Below, piece by piece: positions 22,149 through 34,930 of a stretch of 64,000 bases of DNA. The translations under genes and the position numbers were made by a program. Position 1 is the stretch's first letter. Each line of letters begins with the position of its first letter. Location: positions 21,514,001 through 21,578,000 of the forward strand of contig CM041465.1 in NCBI GenBank assembly GCA_023213395.1, read 5' to 3'. Source of the DNA: Cycas panzhihuaensis (Eukaryota > Cycadophyta). The notes beneath the pieces were generated by a model. That model had not been told where the DNA came from. It saw only the letters and a list, made by a program, of their open reading frames with translations, and did not search any database.

Positions 22149-24899
22149 TAGATGCACGTCTACAGGATAACCACCTAACTACGTAGGAATAACGAAGATA
22201 GTCGATGATAATATAGGGGTGTAGATAGGAACCTACAAGCGAGGCAAGTACCACACAGGGTGTCCCGTGTGCCGGAGCGTGAGTTTGGGACCTGCGAATA
22301 GTACCCAACTACCTAAAGGTGGTGCCCCACTTTGGCTAGGAAGAGGGAAGATAAAAAGGTAGCCTGGATAAATCCAGGAAGAGGGTCCTCCCACCCTTAG
22401 ATGGCCGGAAAAGGAGGAAGAGAATCCACGAAGGTTTCCCTATAGGACAGGGAAATGAGTAGGAGTAAGGTAGGTGAATAGCCTACAGTTAAGACCTCCT
22501 TGGTTATTCAGTTAAGCGAAGGAAACCAAGGGAAGAAGAAGGGAGTGAGATCCATCAACCAATCCAAAGTTCCCAAGGTGCAACCAAGAGAAGAGAGGGT
22601 GTTAAGGTATGTACAAGTAAACCAAATCAAATATAATAAGCCAAGGGGGCAAAGGTGAGGTTTACAAACTAAAGGGAAAGGCTAAAGGGAAAAACTTCCT
22701 AAAAGCCCTTTCCTACAATAAGTATGGTATATGAGATATAACATATGAAATGTAAACAAAAAAAAGAGAATTGATTCCTTTTTTCTTTTATGTTGTCTAA
22801 TTACTACTATGCAAACCTTTTCAAAAGAAAGAGAATGAAACGAAGCAAGAACACATACCCGGGATGAGGGCATGATCAAAGTGGCGATGCTTCCACAAGA
22901 TGTCCAAATCATTCCATGAAGCAATGGTAGATAGTCGTAGTAGGGTGAAGCGTGGGGCTTCCTTACCTTCCCCAGAAAGCGACACTAAAGTGCCAAAAAT
23001 AAAAAGGAAAGTAATAGCAAAAATAAAATAATATGATGAAAAATAAATAAATGCACTCACCCGGGAGAGAGAAAGGGAGGAGAAGTTCCTCGCGTCCTTC
23101 TCGTGGCTTCAAGAAAGCGCAAAGATTCCCTTCCAGAGAAAGGAGGCTAGTAATGTAAGAGAGAGCACCAAAAACATATATATGTGCATATACCAAAACT
23201 AAAGCTCCATACATACATGTTAGTACTTATAAATCACAAGGTTGTAGTGATAAATTATAGTCAAAAGTACCCAAATAGATAGTATGTAAATGGGTGAGCC
23301 TTGGAGTGACCCACCTCCTATAAAGGGCAACCCTACCCTCCCTCAAGAAGCCATAGGGTAGCGAGGGTATGGCTATACAACTAGCTGGAAACTAGGGCAG
23401 CAAAAGTGTAAAAGAGCCCAAAGAAGTCCTCACTGAACCAGAGTGTTGTAGGAAGTAAACCAGGCCATTAAGAGAAGGGTCGAGCTAGGAAAAAGCTTCC
23501 AGGGCTTATGCGTTGCTTGGATTAGAGAAATGGGCCTACAAACCAATGTTGCAATAGGTGTAAATACTGATTTCAATAGCTGGAAATGGTCCTCTCATCC
23601 CTTGCCCACTCTAGGAATAACACGGGGGCAAAGAGGAGGGTTTGGAGGGCAGAAGCCTCTTAGGGAGTGCAAAGGTGGTACGAAATCCACCCAGCTCTAT
23701 CCCAAACCCTATGGGGCCCTCTTTGGGCACTGTCCTGGGCATGAAACACAGGAAAAGAGGCTTAAGAAGTAGAGAAAAATCCAAGAGAAACGCAAGAAAC
23801 AAACTCTTAAAATAAGATAAGAAAACTAGTGACAAGCATACACAAATTTGGGCATAAACTGAGCAAAGAAATGACTTTAAATCAATAAATACCTCGAGAA
23901 AAAAGTGGGAGGCATTTACCTCTGCAAAAGTCTATTGAGAAGAGGCTGGAAAACCTGAGAAAAGGCTGATATATAGTAGGTATGGAGCCCCTACTGAGAT
24001 GGCTGAGGAAAATCACATACAGGACCACTCGGTGGATGCACAGGTAAGGAGACCCTAAAAGCTCCTTAAGGAGGCCCTCTCCAAGGTGTGCAATGAGCTA
24101 TGAGTATGTTACAGTGAAGCCTAAGGAGAGTTGGGCATTGAAGAGCAGTTGCAGGTCCTGGAAATATAGTAGAGCAATAGAAGAGAGCAGAGAGCAGGGT
24201 GTTTTTCCTTTGTATTCCTTCCAAAATGAGCCAAAAGATCCTAAAAATGAGTTGAGACAGGCTTAAATACTCAGCTCCAACCCTAATTAAGCAATTAGGG
24301 CTCGGCTGGCACTAAGATGGGTTGAAAGACACGTGGCAATTCCACAATAAATACGAGAATTGCCACGACAGTTTTAAAAAATAAATTATAACAATTTCAC
24401 TTCGGGAAACTTCGTGATACCACGGTAAACTTTACGGTACCACGAAATTTACTGCGGTGTGGGACTAGAAGACCAAACTAGCCCAAACAGCTAGCCAGGG
24501 CTATGGACTAGTGTACTAGGAGGCCGGCAAGGGGTGGGCCCACCTGCCCAGAGGTAAACAATAGACCAAGAGCCATAAGGAAGGCAATCATGGGACTCAA
24601 GGATGCAACAAGGAGACCAAACGGTGATGAATCAACATACAAGTGATCATCACATAAATCAAGTGAGTCTTAAGGGGAGTAGGGCAGATTATGGGAGGTG
24701 ACGCAGCCACCAGGGTGCCACACTTACTGGGAGTGTTCCCCCGCTATAGTCGTCATAGGCTAAATAGGTATAGATGGTGCAAACCATCTACGAAAAACAT
24801 AGCATGCAAGCAAATACTCCTCACAAAAGCAAAGATAAGGTGAGTAACATACCTGCACTTACAGGTCAACCTCTCAGATACATTCCCGGGCGGGAAACA
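22149..24899 (-). mobile_element. Gyp-E 3' LTR
   Basis: 2,751-bp LTR in minus orientation, starting TGTTTCCCGCC at 24899 and ending GCATCTA at 22149. Its start is preceded on the minus strand by a purine tract (CAAGGGGGTAG, 24900-24910), the mark of a 3' LTR. A TATTTAA promoter candidate is at 24263-24269. It is clearly closer to the Gyp-D LTR than to the Gyp-F LTRs. No genes inside. Confidence 0.9.
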
Positions 24900-24910
24900 C
24901 TACCCCCTTG
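24900..24910 (-). other. Gyp-E polypurine tract
   Basis: CAAGGGGGTAG on the minus strand abutting the LTR start TGTTTCCC. Counterparts are at 37697-37707 and 43198-43207. Confidence 0.7.
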
Positions 24911-25309
24911 GCAGCAAAGCCTCACTGCTCAGAAGCATGGTGCAATGGTGAATGCTAGCAACACAACTGTCAGTAGTACATCTGTATGTAGATATATAAA
25001 TCAAGATTACAATAGTAGTCAAGGGTGCCAGCGAATGTCATGGTGGAACACGTGGATACGAGGATACAGGTGGAGGCCATATAGGGGCTGCCTATATGCC
25101 ACCCAAGAATTGACTAGAAAATAAGAAGGATGAGGGGGTTGCCCCCATCGCAAAAGATGTAAAGAGATGTGCATAATCAAGTAGAAGAGATGAGTGAACA
25201 AAACTGGTAGTCACCATAGTTTAACCTCATTAGCGGCTAGCTTTCAGAGGTGCGAACGGATTGCAAGATGATGCGTATGATGGCCTAGGACTCAGGTGAT
25301 AGAGCAATT

Positions 25310-25741
25310 AGACGAGTCTCAGGGGCAGTCAACAAGAGGAGGGAGGCGATGCTCAAGAATGAGGTAAAAGAGACTATCTACCTCAGCATTGAGGGCCCAA
25401 GGAATGTGCCAAATGTTGACAGACTGGAAATAAGCTAAGAGAGATCTAGCAGTCAAAGCAAGGGCTCTCAGGTGAGGGCATCGCACTTGGTAAACCTGGT
25501 TGAGATGGGACACCACAACCTAGGAGTCACAAAGAAGGATGATCAATCTGTGATGGAAATGAAGCGCATCAGTAAGAGCCTCAATAATGGCTATATACTC
25601 AGCTTCGTTATTGGTAGCCTCTCGGAGGAAGACCCTAGAGCATAGGATATCATATCTGGAAGAGTTGCAAAGAATCCATGCAGCGGCAGATGGTCTAGGG
25701 TTACCGCGGCTTCCGCCATCGGTAAAAATACAGAGAGACAT
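25310..25741 (-). pseudogene. Gyp-E archaeal-type RNase H (aRNH)
   Basis: A second RNase H, separate from the one in pol. It starts MSLCIFTDGGSRGNP at 25741 and has the four catalytic positions: FTDGG (Asp), NNEAEY (Glu), LLCDS (Asp) and HIPWALNAEVDSL (final Asp). One in-frame TAG at 25517-25519, where Gyp-B has CAA (Gln), splits it into two pieces. The fold type is that of cellular/archaeal RNase HI-like proteins known as an extra domain in Tat-lineage retrotransposons. It lies about 0.4 kb inside the 3' LTR, on the pol strand. The flanking spacers 24911-25309 and 25742-26267 show no domain I recognise. Confidence 0.85.
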
Positions 25742-26267
25742 GGGTGATCAGAAAAAGTCCTAGTAATAACAAGCAATAATAAAGTGAAAAGAGGCTCAAA
25801 AGACAAGCAATAAATAGCCATGAAGGGTAGGAGGACCTGGCAATGAGGCTGCCCAAGGACGAGAGCATGCTATCCGACCACTGCCTGAGAGTGGGCAGAA
25901 AAATGGCACCCTGGGGCACCAAAGGTTACTTCAGAAAGTAAAATATGCCCTCGAACGGGGGAGCATTGCCTCTGGAGGCCCTAGGGGCAAGAAAGAACTA
26001 CAGAAATAGGTCTAGGATAGTGAAACAAGCCAAATGAGTATAAAGTCAGGCATGCACGGGGGTGGCATGTAAAACGAGACGAAAGGGCCCTGCAAAAAAA
26101 TGCATTGGCAGGGTGCCGTAAATGCATCTGTAAGAAAGAGCAAAATAAAGGCAATGGGAGTGCAATGGGAGATAGGGCCAGAAGGCAAAGGTGATCGGGG
26201 ACACGCGATGGTCTAGAGGGCTATCACAAGAGCTAAAACAAAGACAGTGCCCCTCGGGGCCCCTGCT

Positions 26268-26274
26268 TATATAA
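26268..26274 (+). promoter_or_regulatory. TATA box of antisense gene, Gyp-E
   Basis: TATATAA followed by GGAAAT, on the strand opposite to pol. The same box, with GC-rich sequence before it and AAGG after, is at 39081-39087 and 44559-44565. About 190 bp downstream is a consensus splice donor, so this reads as the core promoter of the PMD gene. Confidence 0.65.
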
Positions 26275-26458
26275 GGAAATTTGATGGAAAATGAATTCAT
26301 TTTCATAGGCTCTCAAAAGAAATCAGAGCCATTCCCTTATGTAGCGGAGCACTGCCCAACTTCGGAGGCACGCGGAGGGAGATCGAACCATTGGATCGAA
26401 GTGCAGAGACAGCCATCAAGACCACAGGAGTAAGATGATGATAGTTAGGCCAGATCCA

Positions 26459-26923
26459 GTGAGTGGATCCTATGAAACCTAGCCCATCTCATGGTTCTAA
26501 TTTCATTGCTTTTTGTGAATTTTATGTAGATTTTTAGGCCCCATGTGGGAAAAAAATAACCTCTTAGAGTTTGAATCAGACCCAGAAAGAGGCAGGACTA
26601 GGGCATTAGGCAGCCCTGGTCCCAATGGGCTTAGAAGAATTTTTTTGTTTTTAGGGAAGAACCCCCCCCCCTTTAGTGGGGGGTCTTACTGCCATGATGA
26701 GGCTGATTGCCACGATCTTTACCGCGGCGCCTTGATCACTGCAGGACCTGGGCCAAACTCTATGATACCACAAAGTTTGGCACGGTGCGAAGGCAACACT
26801 ACAGAAAAAAGAAGATAGGGGCCCGAGGGGCCCCAAATCTCGATCAGATGGAACTGAGAGATGGCCTAAAGGTTAAGGGGTAAGTGCAAGCTAGGTTCTA
26901 ACTAGTTTTTGGTGGTGTTGTAG
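26459..26923 (+). other. 5'-UTR intron of antisense gene, Gyp-E
   Basis: Inferred intron of 465 bp. The donor is CCA/GTGAGTGG at 26459 and the acceptor TTGTAG at 26923, with the first ATG 10 bp later (26933). Gyp-D (39274-39756) and Gyp-B (44750-45233) have the same donor and an AG acceptor at the matching place, with intron sequence otherwise much less conserved. Confidence 0.6.
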
Positions 26924-28737
26924 GCTGTGATTATGGTAAACAACTACGAAAATATAGGGATGGCAATGTTGAGCTTTATAGAGATGATGACTTGGGAGGA
27001 TAAGGGAGGATGCCTCAGTACATGTCAGACCGGAGGCTATTGATTAATATTGTATCGCATTGGGACTGGAGGAGGCATATCTTCCACCTACCCCAGGTGG
27101 GAGACATGACAGTGACACCGAGGGACATTAGACGGATACTGGGAGTGCGGGCGACTGGGAGGCTGGTAGCACTGCGATCGTTGCCTAGCAATAAGGTAGC
27201 ATACAGGGAAGCGACGACATTATTCATCGGGGCAGACAGATGGGATAGGAGAGTGGTTCCTGTCTAGGCTATGTTCATGTCAGGGATTCCTTGAGTGAGG
27301 AGATTGATTACTTTGTGCATTCTATTCTGGGTTTCCTAGAAACAAAACTATAGGGACATCCCTGAGGGATGGATGGATGCAGTGCATTGTTGCGAGGTTG
27401 GCGAGAGGATGGATTGGGCTACCCTGATAGCGGTGAACCTCGTCATGCAATTTGGGCCATCCGTAGAAGGGCAAGGGAGGACTGTCGTATAGTACGTTGC
27501 TACAATGTTAGTTCTTTGATCATTTTGGAGTAGTGGCACTAGCGAGGGGACCACACGCTATTATAGAGTGGGCCCTGATGGTCCACAGATGGCAAACTAG
27601 ACTGAGAAGGATAGAGGACTAGGTCCATGTCTGGCACTTAGTGGAGGCTACATTGTTGGACCTCCTCACTATAATGGACCTTATAGCAGATCCATACAGA
27701 GTAGTGAGGTGGGATAGTGATGATGAGGTAGGTGGAGCCAAGGTGCTCCCAAGAGGTGATGGGGCCAGCCCATCATGACCTGCAAGAGAGGCAGGTCCAT
27801 CAGGGATAGCAGATGGAGGAACAGGACCATCCGAGACTACCAGTGGAGAGGCAGGCCCATCAGGAGATGCAGAGGAGAGCAGGGGGCCAGTGACATGGGC
27901 CTGCAGGCTACGGATCATGAGGAGATCTAGAGAGGCAATGACAGAGCCAGTTTTAGAGAGGAGAGAGGCCCTAGCAGAGGAGGTACCAGAGGAGGAGGTA
28001 CCGACAGCTAGCAGAGTGCTAAAGGGGGGGCAAATTGCATAAGTCGAGGAGCCAGTCGCCGCACTAGGTGAGACATAGTCACACGTATATATGTAGTTTG
28101 ATTTCGGTTTGATTTGATATCCATAGGCATGTATTGATACATGGTGTGCTAGATCGCGGGTACTGCAAAGATTCGGCAGTTGGTGAAGGCGATGGTGAGG
28201 GAGATGTTCCCTCAAGTGTATACAGAGGGGCAGCCGCTTATCTAGGCTGAGGATGCACCTAAATCGGCAGGTGCCCACATGGCAGAATTTGCCTTATTGA
28301 TGAGGGTGAGGGATATATGGGATGCAGAGTCCCAGGAGCACGTAGCATTCAGGGGATAGCTGTATCGAGAGATGGACAAGGCTCAGAGTGAGCAAGATGC
28401 ACTGCAGAGTCATGTACAGACTCTAGATGCTCAGGGAGGAGTAGGCAGAGATGCCGAGAGTAGGATTCAGATAGCAATCCTAGAGGAGTATCTCCAAGGA
28501 GTGGAGAGTGAGAGAGATCATATCTAGGCCCGATACGATCAACTGGTGGATCAAGTAGCATCGAGGTCGAGCCAGAGCAGGACACATACCCATACCTGGC
28601 GGCGACAGAGGAGGCCACATCTTTGAGGGAGCGAGGCAGGGAGCTCACAGAGACCCAGAAGGAGCCTCGGAGGGATGTGGTCCTCAGGAGAGGGATCACA
28701 CCGACCAGGAGATGGTGCCCCAGGAGTAGGGCAGTAG
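26924..28737 (+). pseudogene. Gyp-E antisense PMD-like gene
   Basis: Gene running against pol. From ATG 26933 the protein has an N-terminal segment with MLSFIEMM, then a PMD signature HIFHLPQVGDMTVTPRDIRR near 27077-27136 followed by ILGVRATGR. Then come IPEGWMDAV and ERMDWATLIAVNL, an acidic/Ser/Gly linker (about 27700-28067), a likely second intron with donor GTGAGA at 28068, and a charged C-terminal tail (IRQLVKAMVREMFP, VRDIWDAESQEH, ERDHI) that looks coiled-coil. At least six in-frame stops, mostly TAG in place of CAG. Its role in the element is unknown; PMD proteins occur in plant genes and transposons. Confidence 0.72.
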
Positions 28738-28800
28738 TAGGGGTCTTCTTTGTTTAATGTATAGAAGCTTTTTGGGGTTATTGGGGTCTTAGGTCACATG
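28738..28800. other. Junction between Gyp-E and Gyp-F1
   Basis: Homology to the end of the antisense gene stops near 28740, and homology to gag (the GGTTTCTTAAG segment) begins by about 28805. Integrase, RT and protease, which should lie between, are absent. The flanking LTRs are of different subfamilies, so this is a fusion of two elements rather than a simple deletion within one. Confidence 0.6.
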
Positions 28801-30744
28801 ATAGAGGGGGTGCATCTCATTGTTGCAATGATTTAAGAGGTTTCTTAAGACTTGCTTAGATCTCAATGGACTTGAGTGCCAAGCATTTAGCTATGGCAGA
28901 GTCACATGTTATTGCCCTCATTTTGAGGACTTCCATGTGGACCTTAGGGTGAAGGGCATTCATGAAGATATCCATGTTTAACTCATCAGGCAATGTGGTC
29001 TTTGTAGAGTGAATAAGGTTGTGAAAGTGTCTCACAAAGTCATGATTCATTTCCTCATGACCTTATTTGAGAAAGACCAGGGCTTTTATTCCACTCTTAA
29101 AAGGATGAGCTACATCAAAATAGTTGATAAATTCATCCATAAGCTGCTAGAAAGAGTTTATGGAATGGGTGGGGAGATGGCAAAACCACCTAAGGGAACC
29201 TCCTTACAAAGAACATGGAAAGAGTTTCATCAAAATATGATCATAGGCTTAATAATCAATGCATGCCATGGAAAAGCTCTGACATGCTTAGTTGGATACT
29301 CCGATGAGGTCTTATCAAATTTAAGTACTTTAAGGGGATGAGGCAGCAAGTTTGTCCTTAATGCCTCAATAGATAAAGGGGTCAACCTATAGTCCATGAA
29401 GGGGCAAACCTTTATTGAGCTGATGGGTTGACAAAAGAAGAGGCCCTAAATCCATATTGAGAGGTTTGACTATAAGAGGGATGTGGGTCCCCTCCCACTT
29501 AGCGATGAGGAACCATTACCATCTGAGAGGGAGTTGAAAAGGAAGTGAATGGGTAAGAGGAGCCCACTTCCCCTTCAGGATATGCACCTTGTTGAGAGAG
29601 GGCTTACAGAAGAGAGCCCTAAGTAGGGATAGACCCTCCTTGGGAAGATGTTGTATATGAGATCGCATATAAAGATGGAAGAAACAGGTGTGGAATGGGA
29701 TTTTGCCCATATGGGCCACCCGTGGGAGGTGCAACACCATATGGGTGGAGAGAGTTCACCCCATAGATAGGGAGGGGATTTCCCTTCCCATACCCCCATG
29801 GTTAGGAGGTGTATCCTAGGGGTAGGTAGAGGGAAGGATCCCTGGATTGAGATTAATGGTGCACAGGGATAGATCCCACATGGCCTAAAGAAGGGGGACA
29901 TGAGGGTCCCTTAGGTCAGGTAATAGGGGGATGAGCTATAATTGGTTTAGGTGTAGTTGCCTAACTAAGAGGAGGTATGCTTAACCCAATTTAAGAGGTG
30001 AGTATACCTTAGATAGTCCCTAGGTTATGAGGGATATACAAAGAAGAAGGAAAAGTAGGGGATGGACCTACCATAGATATTAATATAGATTGGGAAGAAC
30101 AAGGAGGCATATATAAAGAAGAAGAAGGCACCACACTACACAAAATGCTTTCCAACCACTTTGGAGGCAATTGGATGCTCACAGCCTATAAGCATTATTA
30201 TAACACTTCAATGACATCTACATGAGGGGTTCATACTTGTTTGTATGGCATGGAAGGGTCCTCATACAAAGTGGATCCTAGAGGTCGATCCTCATGGGTA
30301 TTCTCACCAAGGTGGCGAAACCCCATAGAAGATGACACACCCACATCATGCGTGGGGAGATGATGGAAATCCAAGTGTTCTTGGTCACCTAGATAAAAGA
30401 TAGGGTCATTATCCTCTTAGGTGGGACCCTAAAATAAAGTTGAGGTTTGTGGTTAGGTCTTAAAAACATAAGCATGATATACCCATTTCAAGGGGTATTC
30501 TTCTATGGCTAATTTGAAATCAAACAAAGGAAGGGGGGGTAAGGAGATTCTTCTAAAGCAAGAGGCAAGCCTCGTAGATGATGAGAAAATTATCATATTC
30601 AAGTTCCACCCAAGACCCAAAAGAGGGAAGGATAAAGCAAAGTAAAAATATTGGGGATTGTCGAACAAATCTAGAAGGAATAAACCAAAGGAGAAGGGCA
30701 ATTCTAACACAAGGGGAATCAGAATGTCCCCTTACTGGTGGGTC
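28801..30744 (-). pseudogene. Gyp-F1 gag remnant
   Basis: Minus-strand gag. The capsid end is at 28856-29050 (DFVRHFHNLIHSTKTTLPDE and the CDSAIAKCLAL motif shared with Gyp-A near 6480 and Gyp-B near 52790). The middle capsid follows to about 29400, then a Pro/Ser-rich N-terminal half to about 30700 with several breaks. Clearly homologous to 6430-8160 but more diverged, consistent with a separate subfamily. The nucleocapsid and pol are lost at the 28.8 kb junction. Confidence 0.78.
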
Positions 30745-30761
30745 CCTAGTATGGTCACTAG
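30744..30761 (-). other. Gyp-F1 primer-binding site
   Basis: Minus strand reads TAGTGACCATACTAGGGA one base inside the LTR end. It matches the family site TGGCGACCATACTAGGGA with two transitions. Confidence 0.65.
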
Positions 30762-31408
30762 TGGAAGCATGCCTCTGGGGGGTCACTATGGATAATAACA
30801 CCTAAGACAACACTACAACAGGGGCTTAAGGGTCTCAAAAGGGACGATAGGTCACCCTCAAAGGGTGTCCATGCATCAAAATATAGGTTTGGGGACCCAT
30901 GAATAGCACTTAAGACTTTACCCTTGGTATGAGTACCTTCCTAGATCTGTGTTAGGAAAGGGCATCCTAAGTTGATCAAGTAGCCTAAGGGAGAGCTCTT
31001 ATATCCTTAAGGTGAAGGGGAGAGGAAAGGCCCTCTTCTGAAGAGGAGGCAAGAGGAAAGGATGGTTCCTTGCAAAGTGGGAACCTAGAAGCAAGAGGAA
31101 GGAAGTGGTCAGTTGAAGGGAAAAGGGAGATTTGGCATATATAGGAACTAAATCTGAAGGATAAGATTGTTAAAAGGTTATTTTTAAGATTACTTAAAGG
31201 GGTTACCTTTAGGGTTTGGTCTAAGTACAAGGTTTGTTTAATTGTGCTAAGGGTTTAGATTACGTCCCTTATTTTAGTTGTGAGATGATGTGGTACAAAT
31301 CAAGGTCTTAGTCTTGAGGAAAAAAAAGAGTGCAAATAAACAACACCACTTCCTTTTGACCTCACTCTCTTTTCCTTTATTTGAAGACGAATGATTCAAG
31401 GGAGGGGG
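30762..31408 (-). mobile_element. Gyp-F1 5' LTR, 3' portion only
   Basis: 647 bp of LTR ending GCTTCCA at 30762, next to primer site and gag. It is the inverted counterpart of 34195-34862 in Gyp-F2 (shared blocks include AGGTTCCCACTTTG and AAACCCTAAAGG). It stops exactly where the Gyp-F2 LTR starts (31409), so F2 inserted into it. The remainder should lie beyond the window. Confidence 0.8.
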
Positions 31409-32011
31409 TATTTCTTAGCTATTGGGAATGGACATGGATAAAACTTCTCAGATAAGCATAGGTATACATCTCTACCCCTTGTCCTATTTACTTTTTGGTG
31501 TGGTGAGATGCTTTATGTTCCATTGGTGTGATAACATTACATAAGATCTTTTGATACCTAGTTTTCCTAATTGTTTTGTATTTGTGACTATGATCCAACC
31601 TATGCCACTACATAGCTCCAAAAGGCATATCCAAGCACTCTCAGGTACTTGCAAGCCCCTGTAGCTCATTATTGCCTTACTTTTGGCCTCCTATATGGTC
31701 CCTAAGATATCCCTAGAGTCCTTTAAGACCCTTACCAATCCAGTAAACCCTACTATTGCACCCCAAGACTGATCATTTGGGGATTTCTTAGGTTTTCTTT
31801 TTATTTTTTGCTATGTTTCTCTTGTACTGCAACAATATTCATAGTACTACATCAATAATTGTTATACCATGAAGTTTGTCATGGGGTAATAATCCAAAAT
31901 CTGTCATGGCTGGATAATAACTAGTTTCACATTTATTATGAAATTGACATGTGGCTAAGTGCTTTTTCCCACCTAGACTAAACCCTAATCGCTTAGAGAG
32001 CCTTATTGGGA

Positions 32012-32018
32012 CATAAAA
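32012..32018 (+). promoter_or_regulatory. Possible TATA box of Gyp-F2 LTR
   Basis: CATAAAA in GGGACATAAAAACCC, at the place where other LTRs of the family have TATTTAA or TATAAAT, shortly after the shared TTATTATGAAATTG block. Confidence 0.4.
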
Positions 32019-33074
32019 ACCCAATTTCAAATTCATTTTCTCTCTCTCATGAATAAAAAGTACCTCTCTTCTCCTACTTTTACTCTCCTTCTCATGCTTC
32101 AGGTTCTGTAAGGGTAAAAACCCTAATTTGTAGGTCTGAACCAAGTCATTTTTAGTAGGCTTCTTCTATCTTTGAGATCAACCAAGTAGCAGTAGCGAGA
32201 TCTCAAAGTTTTAAGGGCCTTTCTCTCCTCCAAAGGGGCCTTCTTCACCCTAGAAGTAGAGTTTTTAATTCTCTATGTTTGGTTTATGAGGTAACACTTG
32301 GTTTGTTTGATTTTTGTGGCTGAAAATAGGTTCTTTTCTAATTCTCTTCATTCAATAAGTTCATTTCATTAGCTACATCTTTTATCATATGCTTTAGTAC
32401 ATGTTTTTGCTCCACTTTTGATAGATAAAGGGAGGCAAAACCTTCTTTTCCTTTGAGCTCTTATCCTCACACCATTAGGCTCCTATAAGATAATAGTTAG
32501 ATGGGTTTAGGATACCTATGAGAAGGGAAAGAGGAACAAATGGATGGAGTTCTCACTCTTAAGGCCATATCCTCAAGGGTAACCCCCTACTTCTCAAGGT
32601 TTCTTACACTATATCCATTCTACAAGCTATAGTATCCCATTGGGTGTGGATCTCACTCTTGATTGTAGTATTTGTAGCACTTACAACACTTACATTAAGT
32701 TGATATATATATGATTTATCAATAATCTCCATGATTTGTCCCTTCCTTTCATAATATTTATATTTTCTTTATGTTTTATAAACTTTGCAGTATTTGTAAT
32801 TTCTTGCAAGTTATTCTAATTCCAAGTTGCTTGAAGCTCTTGATTTTCACCTAATCCATCTATGCGATACTCGAGCATATAGGAGGTGAGTTATTTATAA
32901 GAGTTAGCCATTTTGAGGCTAACTTCTCCTTCACCCTCAAATCCCACTTTCTCTCCCAAGGATTTTTGTGAGGCACTATCATGTATGATGGAAAAACTGC
33001 ATATTGTTTCATTTCTTTCATTTGGGATATAAAGTAAACTTCACTGCCACTTTGATAAGGTAAATATACCTACC

Positions 33075-33683
<609 letters not shown>

Positions 33684-34863
33684 AGGGAAAAGGCAAGAAG
33701 AATAGTGTGGCACCTCGTCGACGGGTATACTTCCTGATGCACCTCTTATAACTCTCTCTCTCTCTCCTTTTGTATCCCCTATTTTTCCAAAAGGAATTTG
33801 CTTATGCTTACATGAGGATTGTATCCTACCATTTATGTGTTTGCACTTATAGGAAGTGAATATAAGAGGAATACACATATGCTTGCATTCTTATCTCTTA
33901 TTTCTCCCTTTCCATGTAGAGATCACAAAGGTATCTCTTGTCTTCCTTGTTTGTATGAGCATAGGAAAGTAGTGGAATAGGTACATCCCCCTTTTTTTTT
34001 CTTTCTAGGAAAGAAGAGAGTAAACCAACCAAAGAACTTTCCCTCCCTTGCCATTGTCCTTTTGCATTCCATATGCATACATGTGCACAAGGGTTAGGTT
34101 AAGAAAGTGCAATTCTATTGAAAGTATCTTCTTTCTTGCACCAAAATAAAAGCTTACATAAATCATTTATATCCTTTCTCTCTCTTACCCCCTTCCTTAA
34201 GTCATTCTTCTTCTGATGAAAGAAAACAAAGCAAGGTTAAAAGAGAGAGAGAGTCTTGTTATTTGTCTTATTATTTGTTTACATTCTTTTTCAAAAAGCC
34301 AATATCTTGGTCTTTTTACCACTCCATCTTATAGTTAGAATAAAGGACATAATTTAAACTCTTAGCATAGTTGAACAAGCCCTATATTTATCTCAAACCC
34401 TAAAGGCATACCCTTTAGGCAACCCCAAACATAACCTTCTAATAACCTTATCCTTTCAAATTTGGTTTCTCACATACACCCATTCTCCTTTTACCTCTCA
34501 ACCAACCACTCCTTTCTTTCTTGCTTTTAGGTTCCCACTTTGTAAGGAACTATCCTTTCTCCCTTGCCTCCTCTCTAGAGGAGAGCCTTTCCTCTCCTTC
34601 CTTTCACCATTAGGATAGGAGAGCTCTCCCTTAGGCTACTTGTTAAACTGAGGACACTCTTGCCCAATCCAAATCCTAGAAGGTCTTTGCCTAAAGGGAA
34701 GGTTTTAAGTACTATTCATGTGTCTCTGAACCTATATTCCAATGCATAAACATCTTTTGAGGGTCACCTACCCTCTCTTTTAAGACCCTTAAACACCTGT
34801 TATAGTTATAGTATTGGCTTACATGTCCTTATCCTTACTGACCCCCTAAAGGTGTGCTTCCAC

Positions 34864-34881
34864 TGGCGACCATACTAAGGA
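34864..34881 (+). other. Gyp-F2 primer-binding site
   Basis: TGGCGACCATACTAAGGA, one base after the LTR end. With Gyp-B and Gyp-F1 it defines the family site TGGCGACCATACTAGGGA. The complementary tRNA 3' end would be TCCCTAGTATGGTCGCCA. It is not the iMet site; I did not assign the tRNA. Confidence 0.75.
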
Positions 34882-34930
34882 ACTGCTAGTAAGGGAACAT
34901 TATGATTTCCCTTATGTTAGTGCTGCCCTT
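34882..34930 (+). other. Gyp-F2 leader, interrupted by Gyp-D
   Basis: Only 49 bp of leader remain before the Gyp-D LTR. CCCTT (34926-34930) is the expected left target duplication of Gyp-D; its partner lies off the right edge. The rest of Gyp-F2 should resume there. Confidence 0.65.

Noticed and set aside
27619-28278. 219-residue minus-strand open frame
   Set aside because: It mirrors the biased acidic/Gly-rich linker of the antisense gene. The plus-strand reading is the one conserved among copies.
26924-28737. A host protein-coding gene with a PMD domain
   Set aside because: The same gene, introns and TATA sit at the same place inside three retroelement copies, so it belongs to the element, whatever its ultimate origin.
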